A stretch of 64,000 nt of DNA from Diphasiastrum complanatum (Eukaryota > Streptophyta > Lycopodiopsida > Lycopodiales > Lycopodiaceae): positions 2,969,186 to 3,033,185 of the forward strand of contig CM055110.1 of assembly GCA_029204225.1 (NCBI GenBank), in the 5' to 3' direction. Under the pieces are notes generated by a model. That model worked only from the letters and a program-made list of their open reading frames with translations. It did no database searches and was not told where the DNA came from. Both the position numbers and the translations under genes were made by a program. Shown one piece after another: positions 11,778 through 22,870 of the stretch (position 1 is its first letter; the number at the start of each line of letters is the position of its first letter).

Positions 11778-12689
11778 ATTTTCCAAGAGGAATGTTGTGG
11801 GTGGTGTCACTTGCATAACCATGAAACTTGCAATTTGCATCTACCAGAACATATCTCCTTTGGCACTAGCAATGTAACAAAGTTTTCATAGTAGTATCCC
11901 CTATTGTTGACCAATATATAGAGGAAAAAAAACAAGAACCCAAAAAAAAATTATAGCATAAAGATATAAGTGTTAGAATTTATATTTATCAATTGATTTT
12001 GTTAAATAATGACTTTGGATCCAAAAAATTAGAACTACAATGTTTTGTGTCTATCAAGTTGGTTTCAGCAAGTATATACATGACTATATTTGATATTGGT
12101 TTGATAGAAAATTTTGAAGATCCTTTCAAATAAATGAATTTTTACGAGAAAATTTATATTTCTTTGAATTTAGAATTGTTCCAAGTATGAGATTGGATTC
12201 AAGTAACACAGATAGTAATGTTACTCTATCTTTTTATGATTCAAGTAAAAATATAAAGTGTTCTATTCTTTTAGTTCTACTCAACTAATCAATGTATTCT
12301 AAGATTTTGAACTTCCTAAGCACAATTTTGCCTAACTGCTAATAAAATGTATTTGGATTATCTGATTTTTTTTTTATCAAGGTTCCATCATATAGGTTCT
12401 CACTACTGAAAACCATTTTTGTTTATTGTTATATATATTTTATATTTAAAGTCCTAAAATTTTACATAGTTTTCTATAGTATTTATCATATTTTTACATG
12501 ATTTTCTTATGGTATTATATTTCCTATGTATAATATACCTATTTTTGAAAAGATTATTTAGTATTTGTACTACACATTGACATCTTTTTTTCTTTACATA
12601 TTTTGGTTGTTGAGGGGAGTATATATACAAGTTAATCCTCTCGAAGGGATGTTTTTGTAAGGTCGAAATTCTATCTATTTTTGGTGTCC
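11778..12689. other. AT-rich spacer, no gene recognised
   Basis: Very AT-rich with poly-T and poly-A runs. ORFs are short and without motifs, and no element boundary is visible. Confidence 0.5.
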
Positions 12690-13125
12690 CTTGGCAATAG
12701 TACTCAAATGAAGATCTAAGTCTCACCATCAACATGAATGCCTATGCTCTTGTTTCATTGTTGTCTTGCTTACTATACATTTACGTATTTACATATCTCT
12801 TGGCAATAGTAACTCAAATGAAGATCTAATTCTCACCATCAACATGAATGCCTATGCTCTTGTTCTATTGTCGTCTTGCTTACTATACATTTACATATTT
12901 ACATATCTCTTGGCAATAGTACTCAAATGAAGATCTAATTCTCACCATCAACATGAATGCCTATTCTCTTGTTCTGTTGTTGTCTTGCTTACTACACATT
13001 TACATATTTACACATCTCTTGGTAATAGTACTCAAATGAAGATCTAATTCTCACCATCAACATGAATGTCTATGCTCTTGTTCTATTGTCGTCTTGCTTA
13101 TTATACATTTACATATTTATATAAA
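12690..13125 (+). repeat. 109-bp tandem repeat, four copies
   Basis: Units start at 12690, 12799, 12909 and 13018, each with CTTGGCAATAGT (CTTGGTAATAGT in the last). They contain GAAGATCTAA and ACATGAATG and end in a TACATTTACATATTTA-type stretch. The period is 109-110 bp and the copies differ at only a few positions each. No coding content. Confidence 0.9.
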
Positions 13126-13682
13126 ATAGCACAATGAAAAGAATGTTGTATGGGGTTTGGCACCATGCAATAGTAGGGTCTCTTGCAACAATAGATCTAG
13201 ACCCCAAATTTCATACCATTCTAGCTAAGAGAGGAATATATAGTGATTATTTTATTACCAAAGTGAGAAAAGATAGAGAGCATATTTAGAAGAAGAAATG
13301 CACCAAGATGAGTGTGGCTAATTAACCTTGTTTTAGAGGCTAAAAATAATTTTTACCTTCTTATATTGTAGAATCATAAAAATCATAGAAGAATAATGGA
13401 TTTGAATATTTGTCAATCCATCACTAGAAAGCTATGTAATGGTAATGGAGACTACTAACAAATCTTGGTTCTTGGGCATTGATAGATTGAGTTGGGATCT
13501 TGTAGCATTTGATCCATGATGGAGTTGATGGTCTAAAACTTCTTAACATGCTATGAGTGATGGAGTTGATGGTTTGAGACTTTGCTGGTTAACTTCCTAA
13601 GGATAAAGATTGCACTTTTGTTAGTTATGCCAAACCTAAGTTAAAAAAATCCCAAAATGGGTATCTATGGTCAATTACTAGC
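13126..13682. other. no gene recognised
   Basis: Sequence between the tandem array and a copia LTR start. I see no motif-bearing ORF, RNA gene or clear repeat. Confidence 0.45.
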
Positions 13683-14387
13683 TGTGAAATGTTAGCAAAA
13701 TCTAGCTTGGCTATTTTGTATTTTCTTGTTTATGAGTAAATCTCACACGTGTGGAGCATGTTCCCACGTGTGGAAAAAAGTAAAAAAATACTTAGTCATG
13801 TTGAGCTTGGGGTACATAAAGTTTAGAGACATCTATCCACGTGTAAGTAGGTGATTTGGCCGTTTTTGGCATTAGAAGCAAAATAGGCAAGTACACATGG
13901 CAAGTTGTGATTAGGCCTAAAATAGGTTGTGATGTAAACCAATTGGATGTGCCAATCAAAAGCTATAGACTTTTGAATGAGTGCTGATAGGGCACCTAGA
14001 CTTGTATGGACACTTTTGGTTTGATCCATATCTTGCTTGTTTGATCCAAAATCTTAGAAATAAGCTTGCCAATCTTGTCTATTTGAGATCTAGACAATTT
14101 TTTGAGGGCATAGCCACATAGTTTCATGAAATCCAATTGTATTTGAGTCATTTGTGAATGTTTTTGAATGCTTTTGTGTGCTTGAGTCAAGTTGACCCAA
14201 ACTTTGTCCTTGCTCCATCTTGGGATGAGAGTTTGATCTAGTTTGAGAGAGATTGGAGCTAGTGAGATAGGTCTCACACCAAGTTGCAAGATTTCATATT
14301 GGAGTTGGGAGTACACCTTTTTTGAATCCATTATTGAGAGAGAGAGCAACACTTTTTGATACATCTCAAGACAACTTCTCAAGGAAG
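13683..14387 (+). mobile_element. copia family A2 LTR start and leader remnant
   Basis: Begins TGTGAAATGTTAGCAAAATC and matches the start of the solo LTR at 62047. It carries CACACGTGTG at 13744-13753 and a second CACGTG nearby. The downstream part resembles a copia leader in position and leads into a gag start at 14388. No primer-binding site is visible, so the LTR end and PBS are probably deleted. Confidence 0.5.
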
Positions 14388-14696
14388 ATGACTTCTTTAG
14401 GTTCCATTTTGTTAGAGCATAGTGAGATATTGAACACCTCCAATTATGCTATTTGGAAGGTGAGGATGGAGTCCATTTTGGTGCTCCAAGATGTGATGGA
14501 AATTGTGCTAAGACTTGATGAAGAGCCTCAAGTGCTCCAAGAGGTCCAAAAGTACAAGAAGAGGGCAAGGATAGCCCTTCATATCATAAAGATGAATGTT
14601 TCCAATGAAGTGTTGAGGGAGATTGTCTCATGTACCACATCCAAGGAGGCTTGGGACACATTGAAATCCATCGATGAGGCAAGGAACACATCAAGG
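14388..14696 (+). pseudogene. Ty1-copia family A2 gag, 5' part (split by insertion)
   Basis: The ORF starts MTSLGSILLEHSEILNTSNY and is clearly related to the family A gag (YAIWKVRMESIL, KRARIALHIIKMN). It stops abruptly at NTSRC because a family B LTR begins at 14697. The remaining gag coding resumes at 17234 with the expected LLTL/FQSFQRS region, so this is a gag interrupted by a nested element. Confidence 0.85.
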
Positions 14697-15395
14697 TGTT
14701 AAAATACACAAGCTAGTTTGGACCATTTTCGGTCACATGCATTGTAATTGGCAAGATGGCCATGTAAATAGATGCCACACGTGCCAAATAGCATAGGATG
14801 CTTTTCCAAATTCTTATTCTACATCCTACATTGTAAAGGCACCTTTGAAATAAGGCCAAAGAGTGCTTAGATAGGGTAGAGATAAAATAGGAGCCAAAAA
14901 TAGTATGTTTTTCATTGATTTTGGATCTCGTGATCAAGGACCCTAATTAGGGTGGATCCAATGATCAATTAGGTTGGATGTTAGGGTTAGGATATGAAAA
15001 GTACAGAGAAGTCCTAAAATTCTCAAATCTGAGCTACTAATATATAAACATGTGATGGTTTCTCCATCAATTAATGAGTAAAAAATTGGTTTTCAATCTA
15101 CCAATGTTGTTGGTGATCTAGATGTTTGATATTTGCTATTTGTGTTGAGTAATTTAAATTTTTGAGATTTATTTGGAAGTTTAGGTGCGGTGCTCTGCCT
15201 GTGGCAGTCCGTACTTTCACATGTGTGAAGGAAAATGCATGAATTTGAGTCTTCAAGTGGAGTTCAAGCCAAGGTGAAGCTAGGAAACACTGAATTGGTT
15301 GGTGTTTTAGCTATAGGATCTCAATTAGATCCATTCAAGGTGATTTCTCCATAATTTCAAAGGTTTATTAGAGTTTATTTGCTGCATTTTCAACA
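14697..15395 (+). mobile_element. copia family B 5' LTR
   Basis: TGTTAAAATACACAAG at the start and GCATTTTCAACA at the end give matching TGTT/AACA termini (699 bp). A degenerate tRNA-Met primer site (TGGCATCTAAGCC) follows at once. A second copy of its right half lies at 16892-17233, and a diverged full copy is the solo LTR at 20555-21221. Confidence 0.8.
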
Positions 15396-15408
15396 TGGCA
15401 TCTAAGCC
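15396..15408 (+). promoter_or_regulatory. degenerate primer-binding site (tRNA-Met type)
   Basis: TGGCATCTAAGCC abuts the LTR end and matches the standard TGGTATCAGAGCC at 10 of 13 positions. Confidence 0.55.
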
Positions 15409-16178
15409 TTGTTATGAAATGAGTTAAATTCTTGCAATTTGATTCACTAGCAGCATAGATTTTGATCAATTCAAGGCATTGATTGATTCTTTATGATTAT
15501 CTATGATTAGTATCTCCATTATTGATCAAATTGAGTTCTTGTAGGATCTGATTTGAAGGTTTTTAGGCTTCTAAAACTAGATTCTAATCATTTCTTATCT
15601 ACAAGATCCAATTAGCAAGCTATACTTGCCTTTTCATATTTCATTCAAGGCGAGTTTTGGAGTCAATCTCGAGGAGTAGCATTCAAGAATTGGAGAGATA
15701 GAAGGATTGAAGCTTTTGGAGTTGATTTAGGTTTTTCTCAGGTGTGTGAGAGACCTCCTAAGAGTGATTTAGGTTCAGCTCAAAGCATTTGCATTAACTG
15801 TCAAAATTGTGATCTCGGTAGCTTGTGCTTGAAAGGTAGATTGTTTTGATTGCTATATAAAGTATCAATATGGTCTTATAAGAGTGATTTAGAGTGGCAT
15901 TTATTTGCAATTATATCTTCTCTTATCAGGTTTATTGGATCTTTATAAGCCTTGTAAAGTTTGGATCAAGGAGGAGTCATTTTTTGATCATTTTTCTACA
16001 TCAAGCAAGCTAGTTACATTTTGCATTTTTCAATAGAATTGGTTAAGCTCAAGATCCAATAGTATCTTGTTGAGAATTCATTTTTTGATCATTCTTAGGT
16101 CCCAAGATAGTGGGATAGCTAGTTCTTACATCCTTTCTATTGTGTATCCATTCTTATAGAATCAATCTCTTGCTTAGA
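15409..16178 (+). other. copia family B leader
   Basis: Non-coding stretch between primer site and gag of the nested element. No ORF or RNA motif recognised. Confidence 0.5.
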
Positions 16179-16721
16179 TGAAGATGACATCAATGAATGC
16201 TTACCTTTTGGATTCTGGTGATAGATTGAACAAACCAAACTAATCTACATGGAAATTAAGAATGGGATAAATCCTTTTAATGCAAGATTTGATTGACATA
16301 GTGAGTGGCAAGGAGGATGAGCCCATCCATCCTCAAGAATCCATTAGATACAAGAAGAGGTGCAAACTAGCCCTCCATTGTATCAAAATGATGGAGCCAA
16401 TGAGCTCCTACAGGAAGTAGGAGAGTGTTCCTCAGCCCAAGAGGCATGAGAATCCCTTCAAAAAGTATATGAGCCAAAGAACACTACAAGGTTGCTTGCT
16501 TTGAAACATCAAAATTTTCAAAGCTACTAAAAGAAGGGAGAGAGTTCTTACTCATATGTTCTAAGGATCAAGGAGTTAAACAAAGAGCTCTCCTTTCTAG
16601 GAGAATCCATAAAGGAGGAAGAGCTTGTGCAACTAATCTTGAATGGTCTTTGTGTAGATTTCTCTAACTTGGTGCAAGGATACTCTATAATGAGCAAGTT
16701 GCCATCACTTACAATACCATG
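16179..16721 (+). pseudogene. Ty1-copia family B gag, decayed
   Basis: The frame from ATG at 16179 reads as copia gag with in-frame stops early on. Recognisable blocks are LLDSGDRLNKPN, QDLIDIVSGKEDEP and YKKRCKLALHCIKMM, then a region like LNKELSFLGESIKEEELVQL around 16580-16640. It is related to but distinct from the A and A2 gags. Coding stops where an inverted RT segment begins. Confidence 0.7.
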
Positions 16722-16891
16722 ATCATAAAACTTAAGATATAAGATAGGATCATATTCACTTTGAGAGAAACCAAGTGAAATAAGATAGTCATGTAGTCTT
16801 GAATTCCAAGACCTAAAGGCTTGCTACAAGCCATAGATGCTCCTTTGTAGATCACAAACCTTATCGTCCAACTTGAGCTTGATGAATCCTT
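16722..16891 (-). pseudogene. inverted Ty1-copia reverse transcriptase fragment
   Basis: On the minus strand this ~170-bp piece encodes copia RT: KPQGFIKLKLDDKVCDLQ, then SIYGL followed by a stop where LKQA would continue, then FRSWNSRLHDYLISLGF. It lies in the opposite orientation to the gag and LTRs of the surrounding family B element. The join to the following LTR piece falls within a shared GGTTTCTCC. Confidence 0.8.
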
Positions 16892-17233
16892 GTGGTTTCT
16901 CCATCAATTTATGAGTAAAAAATTGGTTTTCAATCTACCAATGTTGTTGGTGATCTAGATGTTTGATATTTGCTATATGTGTTGAGTAATTTGGATTTGT
17001 GAGATTGATTTGGAAGTTCAGGTACTGTACTATGCCTATGGTAGTTTGTACTTTTCACATGTGTGAAGGGAATTGCATGAATATCAGCCTTCAAGTGGAG
17101 TTCAAGCCAAGGTGAACCTAGGAAACACTAAATTGGTTGGTGTTTTAGCTATAGGATCTCAATTGGATCCACTCGAGGTGCTTAATCCATCATTTCAAAG
17201 GTTTATTAGAGTTTATTTGATGCATTTTTAATA
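16892..17233 (+). mobile_element. copia family B 3' LTR, 5'-truncated
   Basis: Closely matches the last ~340 bp of the LTR at 14697-15395 (shared GAGTAAAAAATTGG and GATGTTTGATATTTGCTAT) and ends GCATTTTTAATA where the 5' copy has GCATTTTCAACA. The next five bases, GAAGC, correspond to CAAGG before the 5' LTR, a decayed target duplication. Confidence 0.8.
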
Positions 17234-17497
17234 GAAGCTTGCTCACACTAAGGAGTAAAATTTTTCAAAGCTTCCAAAGGAGTGGTGAGAGTGCCTCAAA
17301 TTATGTTTTGAGAGTCAAAGATCTTCTCTTGCTTGCATAGGAGACAACCTCAATCCAAAAGAGCTAGTGCAAGTGATCGTAAATGGATTGAAGGAAGAGT
17401 TTGACAACCTTGTTCAATCTTCTATAATCAAGGAGGACCTTCCAAGCTTGGAGGCACTACAAGGAGTTCTCATTTTCGAGGAGTGTAGGCAAGAGAA
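17234..17497 (+). pseudogene. Ty1-copia family A2 gag, 3' part
   Basis: Continuation of the gag cut at 14696: FQSFQRSGESASNYVLRVKD, then VIVNGLKEEFDNLVQS and LEALQGVLIFEECRQE. It has an early stop in the resumed frame and a frameshift in the middle. It is cut at its right end, where an inverted family A gag starts. Confidence 0.8.
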
Positions 17498-18350
17498 TTT
17501 GGAGAGATTTGCTTGCTTGAGTTGGTTTTTCTTCTTAAAGCAATTAGAGGCATAGTGCCCCTTCTTGACACAGAAGAAACACTTCACTTTCTTCTTCTTG
17601 GTCTTTGAAATAGAAGGATGAGATGAATCATCCTCTTCACCATCTTTGTCTCAATCTTTGGCTTTGTCTTTGTTGGATGCTTGAGAAAACTGGTTCTTAC
17701 TCCTTCCTTTATGCTTGTCCTTGACAAAGAGGGTTTTGTCACTTTCACCATGCTCGAGTTTATTCATCCTGGAAAGTTTATAGCTTTGCCTAGCTTCTTC
17801 AGAGATGAGAATTCTTTGGAGAGTTTCTAAATTAGGCAACTTTTCCTTACTGGCAATGGATTGAACAAGATTATCATAGTCATTCTTTAAGCCATTTAGT
17901 ATGACTTGTACTAGCTCATCTTGGTTAATTGTAACACCAACACAAGAAAGCTCCCTATGAAGATCTTTTACTCTTAGAACATAGTTTGATGCACTCTCCT
18001 CCCTTCTTTGAAAACTTTGGAAAATCTGATTTCTGAGAGTGAGTATTCTAGAAGTATTCTATGGATGGACTTAAGTGCATCCCAAACATCTTTAATTGTG
18101 GTGCAAGGTCCTATCTCTCTTAGAATTTCATTAGATACATTCATCTTAATGAAATGTAGACCATCCTAGCTCTCTTCTTGTACTTTGGTATTTCAAGCTG
18201 TGCTTGAGGCTCCTCCTCAATACCAAGTACTATGTCAATAACATCTTGGAGTATCAAAATAGACTCCATTCTAACCTTCCAAATTGAGTTATTAGAGGTA
18301 TTTAGTCTTTCACCTGCTTCTAGGAGATATCCTCCCACAGATGCCATTAT
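17498..18350 (-). pseudogene. Ty1-copia family A gag, inverted copy
   Basis: The minus-strand gag opens MASVGGYLLEAGERLNTSN near 18347 and runs to the zinc knuckle near 17590 (CFFCVKKGHYASNC, with one spacer residue changed from the plus copy). Breaks include a short deletion near 18160 and an in-frame stop near 17655. It keeps the base near 17690 that is missing from the plus-strand copy at 9657. The element is truncated immediately past the knuckle. Confidence 0.85.
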
Positions 18351-19098
18351 GTGAAGACTTCTTAGTTATTGGACAGTAATATGTTTGAGCTTGTTCCCAT
18401 CAGACTTAATGTTCCTGCTCTCTTTCACTATAGGTATTTTCAAGGATGTACTACCCTCCTTTGTGAAAAACTTGCAACTGTATTTGAGAATGATCTCAAA
18501 TATTCCACAAAACAAGATTATTTAGATCAGACACACAAAGTGGATTGAGACACTTTGGCAAGTTTGAATCCTACTTTTGGCACCTGTCAAATGCTTCAAA
18601 AGAAACACTATTGATACTCATAGGCTCAAAGGGTGTTCAATTACTTCAAACTTAGTCTTGATATTCAGTTTCTTGTGTAGGATGCTCAAAACAATGGACT
18701 CAGAACAAAGCAAGGTTGAATCAAATCAAAATGTAGTCACTTAGATTTTGGACCTATCCCTATCCTCTTTAAGAGCTTATAACTCTTGACACACACATCA
18801 GATTGATTTGGTTTTAATTTCTATGGAAAGTACACATCATAAGCTTTCCATCAAGCTATAAGATCACTATCTTTGGATCTACAGGCAAGGAGTTAGAAGG
18901 GACTGAAAATCTCTGATTTTCACACGTGCGGAATTCCAAAATTCCGTACTACCACTTTTCAGATCTGAAAATTCAGTTCCAATCCGATCCAAATACACTT
19001 CAAAGAAAGATGAGAAAAAGTGTAAAACTACTTTTTTTGTTTGATTTAGCTCCCTATTTCTTGTACAATCAAAGATGTTAGCATGCAAAGCTCAATTT
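18351..19098 (-). other. copia family A leader, inverted copy
   Basis: Matches the leader at 8250-8995 in reverse complement throughout. Non-coding. Confidence 0.75.
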
Positions 19099-19111
19099 GG
19101 CTCTGATAACA
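19099..19111 (-). promoter_or_regulatory. primer-binding site (tRNA-iMet type)
   Basis: The minus strand reads TGTTATCAGAGCC next to the LTR end, one mismatch from the standard copia site. Confidence 0.75.
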
Positions 19112-19556
19112 TGACAAAATTTTCAGAATTCACACGTGTGGGGAGGATCCAAAAGTATGATAGATCTAATTAAGCTTTATGATTAGCACAATAACCTGAT
19201 TCTCGATTGATTAGCAAGATCTAGTACAAAAGTTATGGCTTAACCACAATCTAGCATGCTAAGCATCAGAGACTGATAGCAATAAATCATAAATGAGTAA
19301 AAGTACAAGAAATTAGTGTATTAGCATTAGCGTCAACACGAGTTAGAGAGAGAAAGATAGAGAGATATCAAGCAAAAATGGTGTGGATCCAAAATGGCGA
19401 AAGATAGCTACAAAGCTTTGGTTCTTCATTACAAATTATGAGGAGAGCTACACATATTTATGGAGTTTGAGGTAGCTTGAGGTAGAACCACATCCATCCA
19501 CCATTTGATGACATCTAAAGTGAAAACTAGAGTCTTTGTGACATTTGTCACATCTC
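19112..19556 (-). mobile_element. copia family A LTR, 5'-truncated inverted copy
   Basis: Matches the right-hand ~450 bp of the LTR at 7443-8236, including CACACGTGTG (19131-19140) and the GA/TC run near 19345. Similarity ends abruptly at about 19556 inside the LTR, so this is a truncation and not a true LTR terminus. Confidence 0.75.
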
Positions 19557-20549
19557 CCAAATTGGTATAACAACACTAAAGCAATACCAAAAAGACTGAG
19601 TCAGATCGTGTGCAAACTACAAATACGACAATTTTTTTAAAAAAAAGAGCCAAATGCTATAGATTCTAAAATAAAAATGGTACACACTATAAATCTCAAT
19701 AGACCAATTTGGATGATTTTAGAATGAAAATGAGACACTAGGTATTAAAGAACCTATTTTGGTAGTCTGTTGTATCAAAATTGTTACACGATAAGTTCCA
19801 ATAGTACCAATACAAACATTCAATACAAATATTCAAACATTCAATACAAATATTACTTCATTACAAACAGTCAATACAAATATTGCTTTATTAGTAGGAA
19901 TCAATGTCAAACGACTTCGAGGCTTCTATCTTAAAACAAAAAAGCAAACCAACATGTACTAACAAGTACCAATAGTATCAAACTTTGGTAGTCGAGGGTT
20001 TCAAAAAATGTCAAAATGCAATCAGACATAATTTTCTTGTTGTTGCACATTGTACATTGAATAGTTGTTTATAAGCTTTTAAAATACCAAAGTACCACAT
20101 ATAAAATATTAGTCGTGCAAAAACTACCGCAAGTCTCAAAGTACAAAACAGTAGTTTTTAAAACACCTGAAATATCACAAGTACCAAAAGTCCCAAAATA
20201 TTTAAAAGCACCAAACAGCTAAATGCTAGTAGTACCAAAATGTTGCAAGCAACAAATTGAAGAAACGTTTAAAAACTACCAAAACTATCAAAAGCACCAA
20301 AGAGCAACAAACAATAGTACTTTCTGCACAACAGAAGTACAAAATGTTCCATGAGGTCCAAACAACAAAAAGAAAAGTTATTTAAAAAGAATATAGAGTA
20401 CCCAAAGTACCAAAAATATAACTTACACAAGTTTTCATAAGTACCAAATAGAAAATAAATAGTTGTTTATAAGCTTCTACAAGTACCAATAGTCCCAAAA
20501 GTCCAAAAGAGCAAAATATCAGGTGAGTAAGAACTACAAAACACAGCAA
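19557..20549. repeat. A-rich region built of degenerate ACCAAAAGT-type words
   Basis: About 1 kb with very frequent AGTACCAAAA / GTCCCAAAA / ACTACCAAAA words and no meaningful ORF. One 18-mer, AATAGTTGTTTATAAGCT, occurs at about 20051 and again at about 20459, suggesting a decayed ~400-bp higher-order duplication. No known family recognised. Confidence 0.55.
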
Positions 20550-20554
20550 GAGGT

Positions 20555-21221
20555 TGTTATATTTACACAAGCTAGTTTGCACAATTACCACTTGTAAATG
20601 ACTTTGAGGCCATGTTGTGGGATGTCACACGTGCCAAAAGCATAGGATACCTTATTCTAAGTCAAATCATCAACCTAGCTTTGGAATGGTACCTTTGGGA
20701 TATGTCCAAAGAGTGCATAGATAGAGTAGAGAAAAAGTAGGAGCTAAAAATAGCATTTTTCTCATTATGTTTGGACCTCAAGGCATTGATTCTAAATAGG
20801 GTGGATCAAGTTGATCTTTAGGTTAGGTTATGATGAATACATAGAAGCCCTAATATGCTCAGATCCGAGCCCTACATGTATAAATATGTGATGGGATTTC
20901 CATCCAATTATGAGCAAAATCGAGATTTTCCTTCTTGACTAGTTTGTGTCTATGATTTGATTGATGAATGCTATTGGCATAGGATTTTTTGTGATGATTG
21001 AATGAGTTAGGAGTTGAAAGTACAGTACACAGGCAACAACAGACTGTACTTTCACACGTGTGAAGAGTTTTGGAGCTAATTCATGGAGTTCAAGCCAAGA
21101 TAAGCTACGAATCAATGCATTGATTAGTAATCTAGCTTCTAGATCTTGTTTGGATCTTAAGTAGGTGTTTTCTCCATCATTTCTAGGATCAAATGGGATT
21201 ATTTTGCTGCATTTTTATTAG
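20555..21221 (+). mobile_element. solo LTR, copia family B, with GAGGT target duplication
   Basis: A diverged full-length copy of the family B LTR (TGTTATATTTACACAAGCTAG at the start, TTTTGCTGCATTTTTATTA at the end). GAGGT stands immediately before (20550-20554) and immediately after (21222-21226), a perfect 5-bp target-site duplication with no internal region. It carries CACACGTGTG at 21053-21062. Confidence 0.85.
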
Positions 21222-21226
21222 AGGTG

Positions 21227-21559
21227 GAGTGTGTATCTACAGAACCAAAGAACATGAGTATCAAAGATCAGTTTCAACAGTGCCAAAGAATAGCAGTAGC
21301 AAGAAAATGGAAATCCAAAAAAAAGGACCTGAGAGTCATCAAGAAGATGTATTGGATGCTTGACAACACTCTTTCTTCCAATCCTTTGTCAGCATATGTC
21401 TTTTTTGTTGGGGGGACACTCGAGTTTCTAAGACCTATACTGATAATCATCTAGCATTCAAGATTCGATAGCCACAACAAATATCTCACTACTATCACGA
21501 AAAATGATCAAGTACAAAGAGAGATTGACAATCTTAGGGAACAAATACAAGATGCATTA
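21227..21559 (+). pseudogene. upstream gypsy remnant or unrecognised sequence
   Basis: A 76-codon ORF (21224-21454) is rich in Lys/Arg (RKWKSKKKDLRVIKK) and has no diagnostic motif. A second stretch reads like a charged helix (REIDNLREQIQDALYDKD) just before the integrase zinc domain, so it may be the RNase H-integrase linker of the gypsy element. Confidence 0.35.
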
Positions 21560-22840
21560 TATGATAAGGACTTGTATATTTCACACTTTTTATCGCATGT
21601 GTTGATTGTCAAACATAAGATTTTATTTAAATGTCATGACATACCCTGTGCAGGACATCCCGGTATACACAGGACTCTGGACTTGGCTAAGAGGGAATTT
21701 TATTGGCCAAAGCTCAAGCCATATGTCGAGTCATATGTTGTTGAATGCAAGCCCTATCAACTAGCAAAGGCTGAATGCCATAAGGCTGGTGTTCTGTTGC
21801 ATCTGTTAGATATCCCAGATAAGAAATGGGAAAACATATCTATGGATTTTGTATTTGGACTTTTAAAGACCCAATGACAAAATGATTCTATTTCGGTTGT
21901 AGTGAATCGGTTAACTAAGTTAGCTGCATTCATACTAGTCAAGTCAACTATAAAGGCTTCTGTTTAGCCCAGATCTTTGTTGAAAGATTATTTCGGTTCT
22001 ATGGTCTGCCAAGTGATATTGTTAGTGATAGAGATCCTAAGTTCACAGGTCACTTTTGGTCAGCAGTATTCCATAAACTAGAAACTTCTTTGAGTTTAAG
22101 TTCTTCTGATAATCCTGAATTAGATGGCCAGACAGAAAGGGCTAATCAAACTATGGAAGATATTTTGAGGATGTATGTTTCTCACAGGCAATCTCATTGG
22201 GAAGATTATCTCCCACTGGTTGAGTTTGCATATAATAGTAGAAAACATTCCGCTATAGGTTACATTCCTTTTATGCTTATGTACGGTTTTCAACCTAGAT
22301 CTCTAGTAAATGTTGAGACAAAGTCTATTAAGATCGAGAAGGTTGCTGATTTTTTGCATGATATGCAAGAAATGTTGCAAGTGGCTAAGGATAGTATTCG
22401 AAGTGCTCAGGATAGAGCTAAACACTATACCGATCTTAAGAGATCTTTAAAGATGATGATTGGGTAATCTTAGGATTCCAAAAGATTCTAAGACATTACG
22501 TACAAGGAAGCATTATAAGTTGTCTATCCATTATTGTGGACCTTTCAGGATTGTACGTAGAATTGGTTCTTTGGTGTATGAACTCGACTGCACACCCAGT
22601 ATTTCATGTAAGTCATTTGAAACTAAGTTTACATGATGGTGATACAGTTGGATCGGATGAGGATTTATCCCATTTGGAAGATTTATCGCTTAATGTACCT
22701 TTGGAACTTGAGAAAGTGCTCAGAACCAGAGATAAACATTTGAGAAATTGTTCTATCTCTGAGCGCTTAATTCAGTGGAAGGGTTGTATTGAGAATGATG
22801 ATTCATGGGATAGAGTGGGATTTGTAAGCAGGATCTAAGG
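21560..22840 (+). pseudogene. Ty3-gypsy integrase with chromodomain-like tail
   Basis: Order on the plus strand: integrase zinc domain (CHDIPCAGHPGIHRTLDLAK, with CX2C decayed to ECKPY), the first catalytic region (ENISMDFVFGL), a frameshifted core, then the third catalytic region (PELDGQTERANQTMED) and C-terminal part (WEDYLPLVEFAYN). The last ORF (to 22838) ends with a chromodomain-like block (RDKHLRNCSISERLIQWKGC, then NDDSWDRV). This places the element among chromoviruses, which use such a domain to target chromatin. Frame changes occur near 21875, 22090 and 22470. Confidence 0.85.
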
Positions 22841-22870
22841 AGCTTCCCTTATATAATCTCTTCGGGGGAC

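Noticed and set aside
12690-13125. CRISPR-like array
   Set aside because: Units are whole 109-bp direct repeats without repeat-spacer alternation, and the sequence is plant nuclear DNA.
13823-14382. Minus-strand ORFs over the A2 leader
   Set aside because: They overlap non-coding leader text and have no domains; likely chance.
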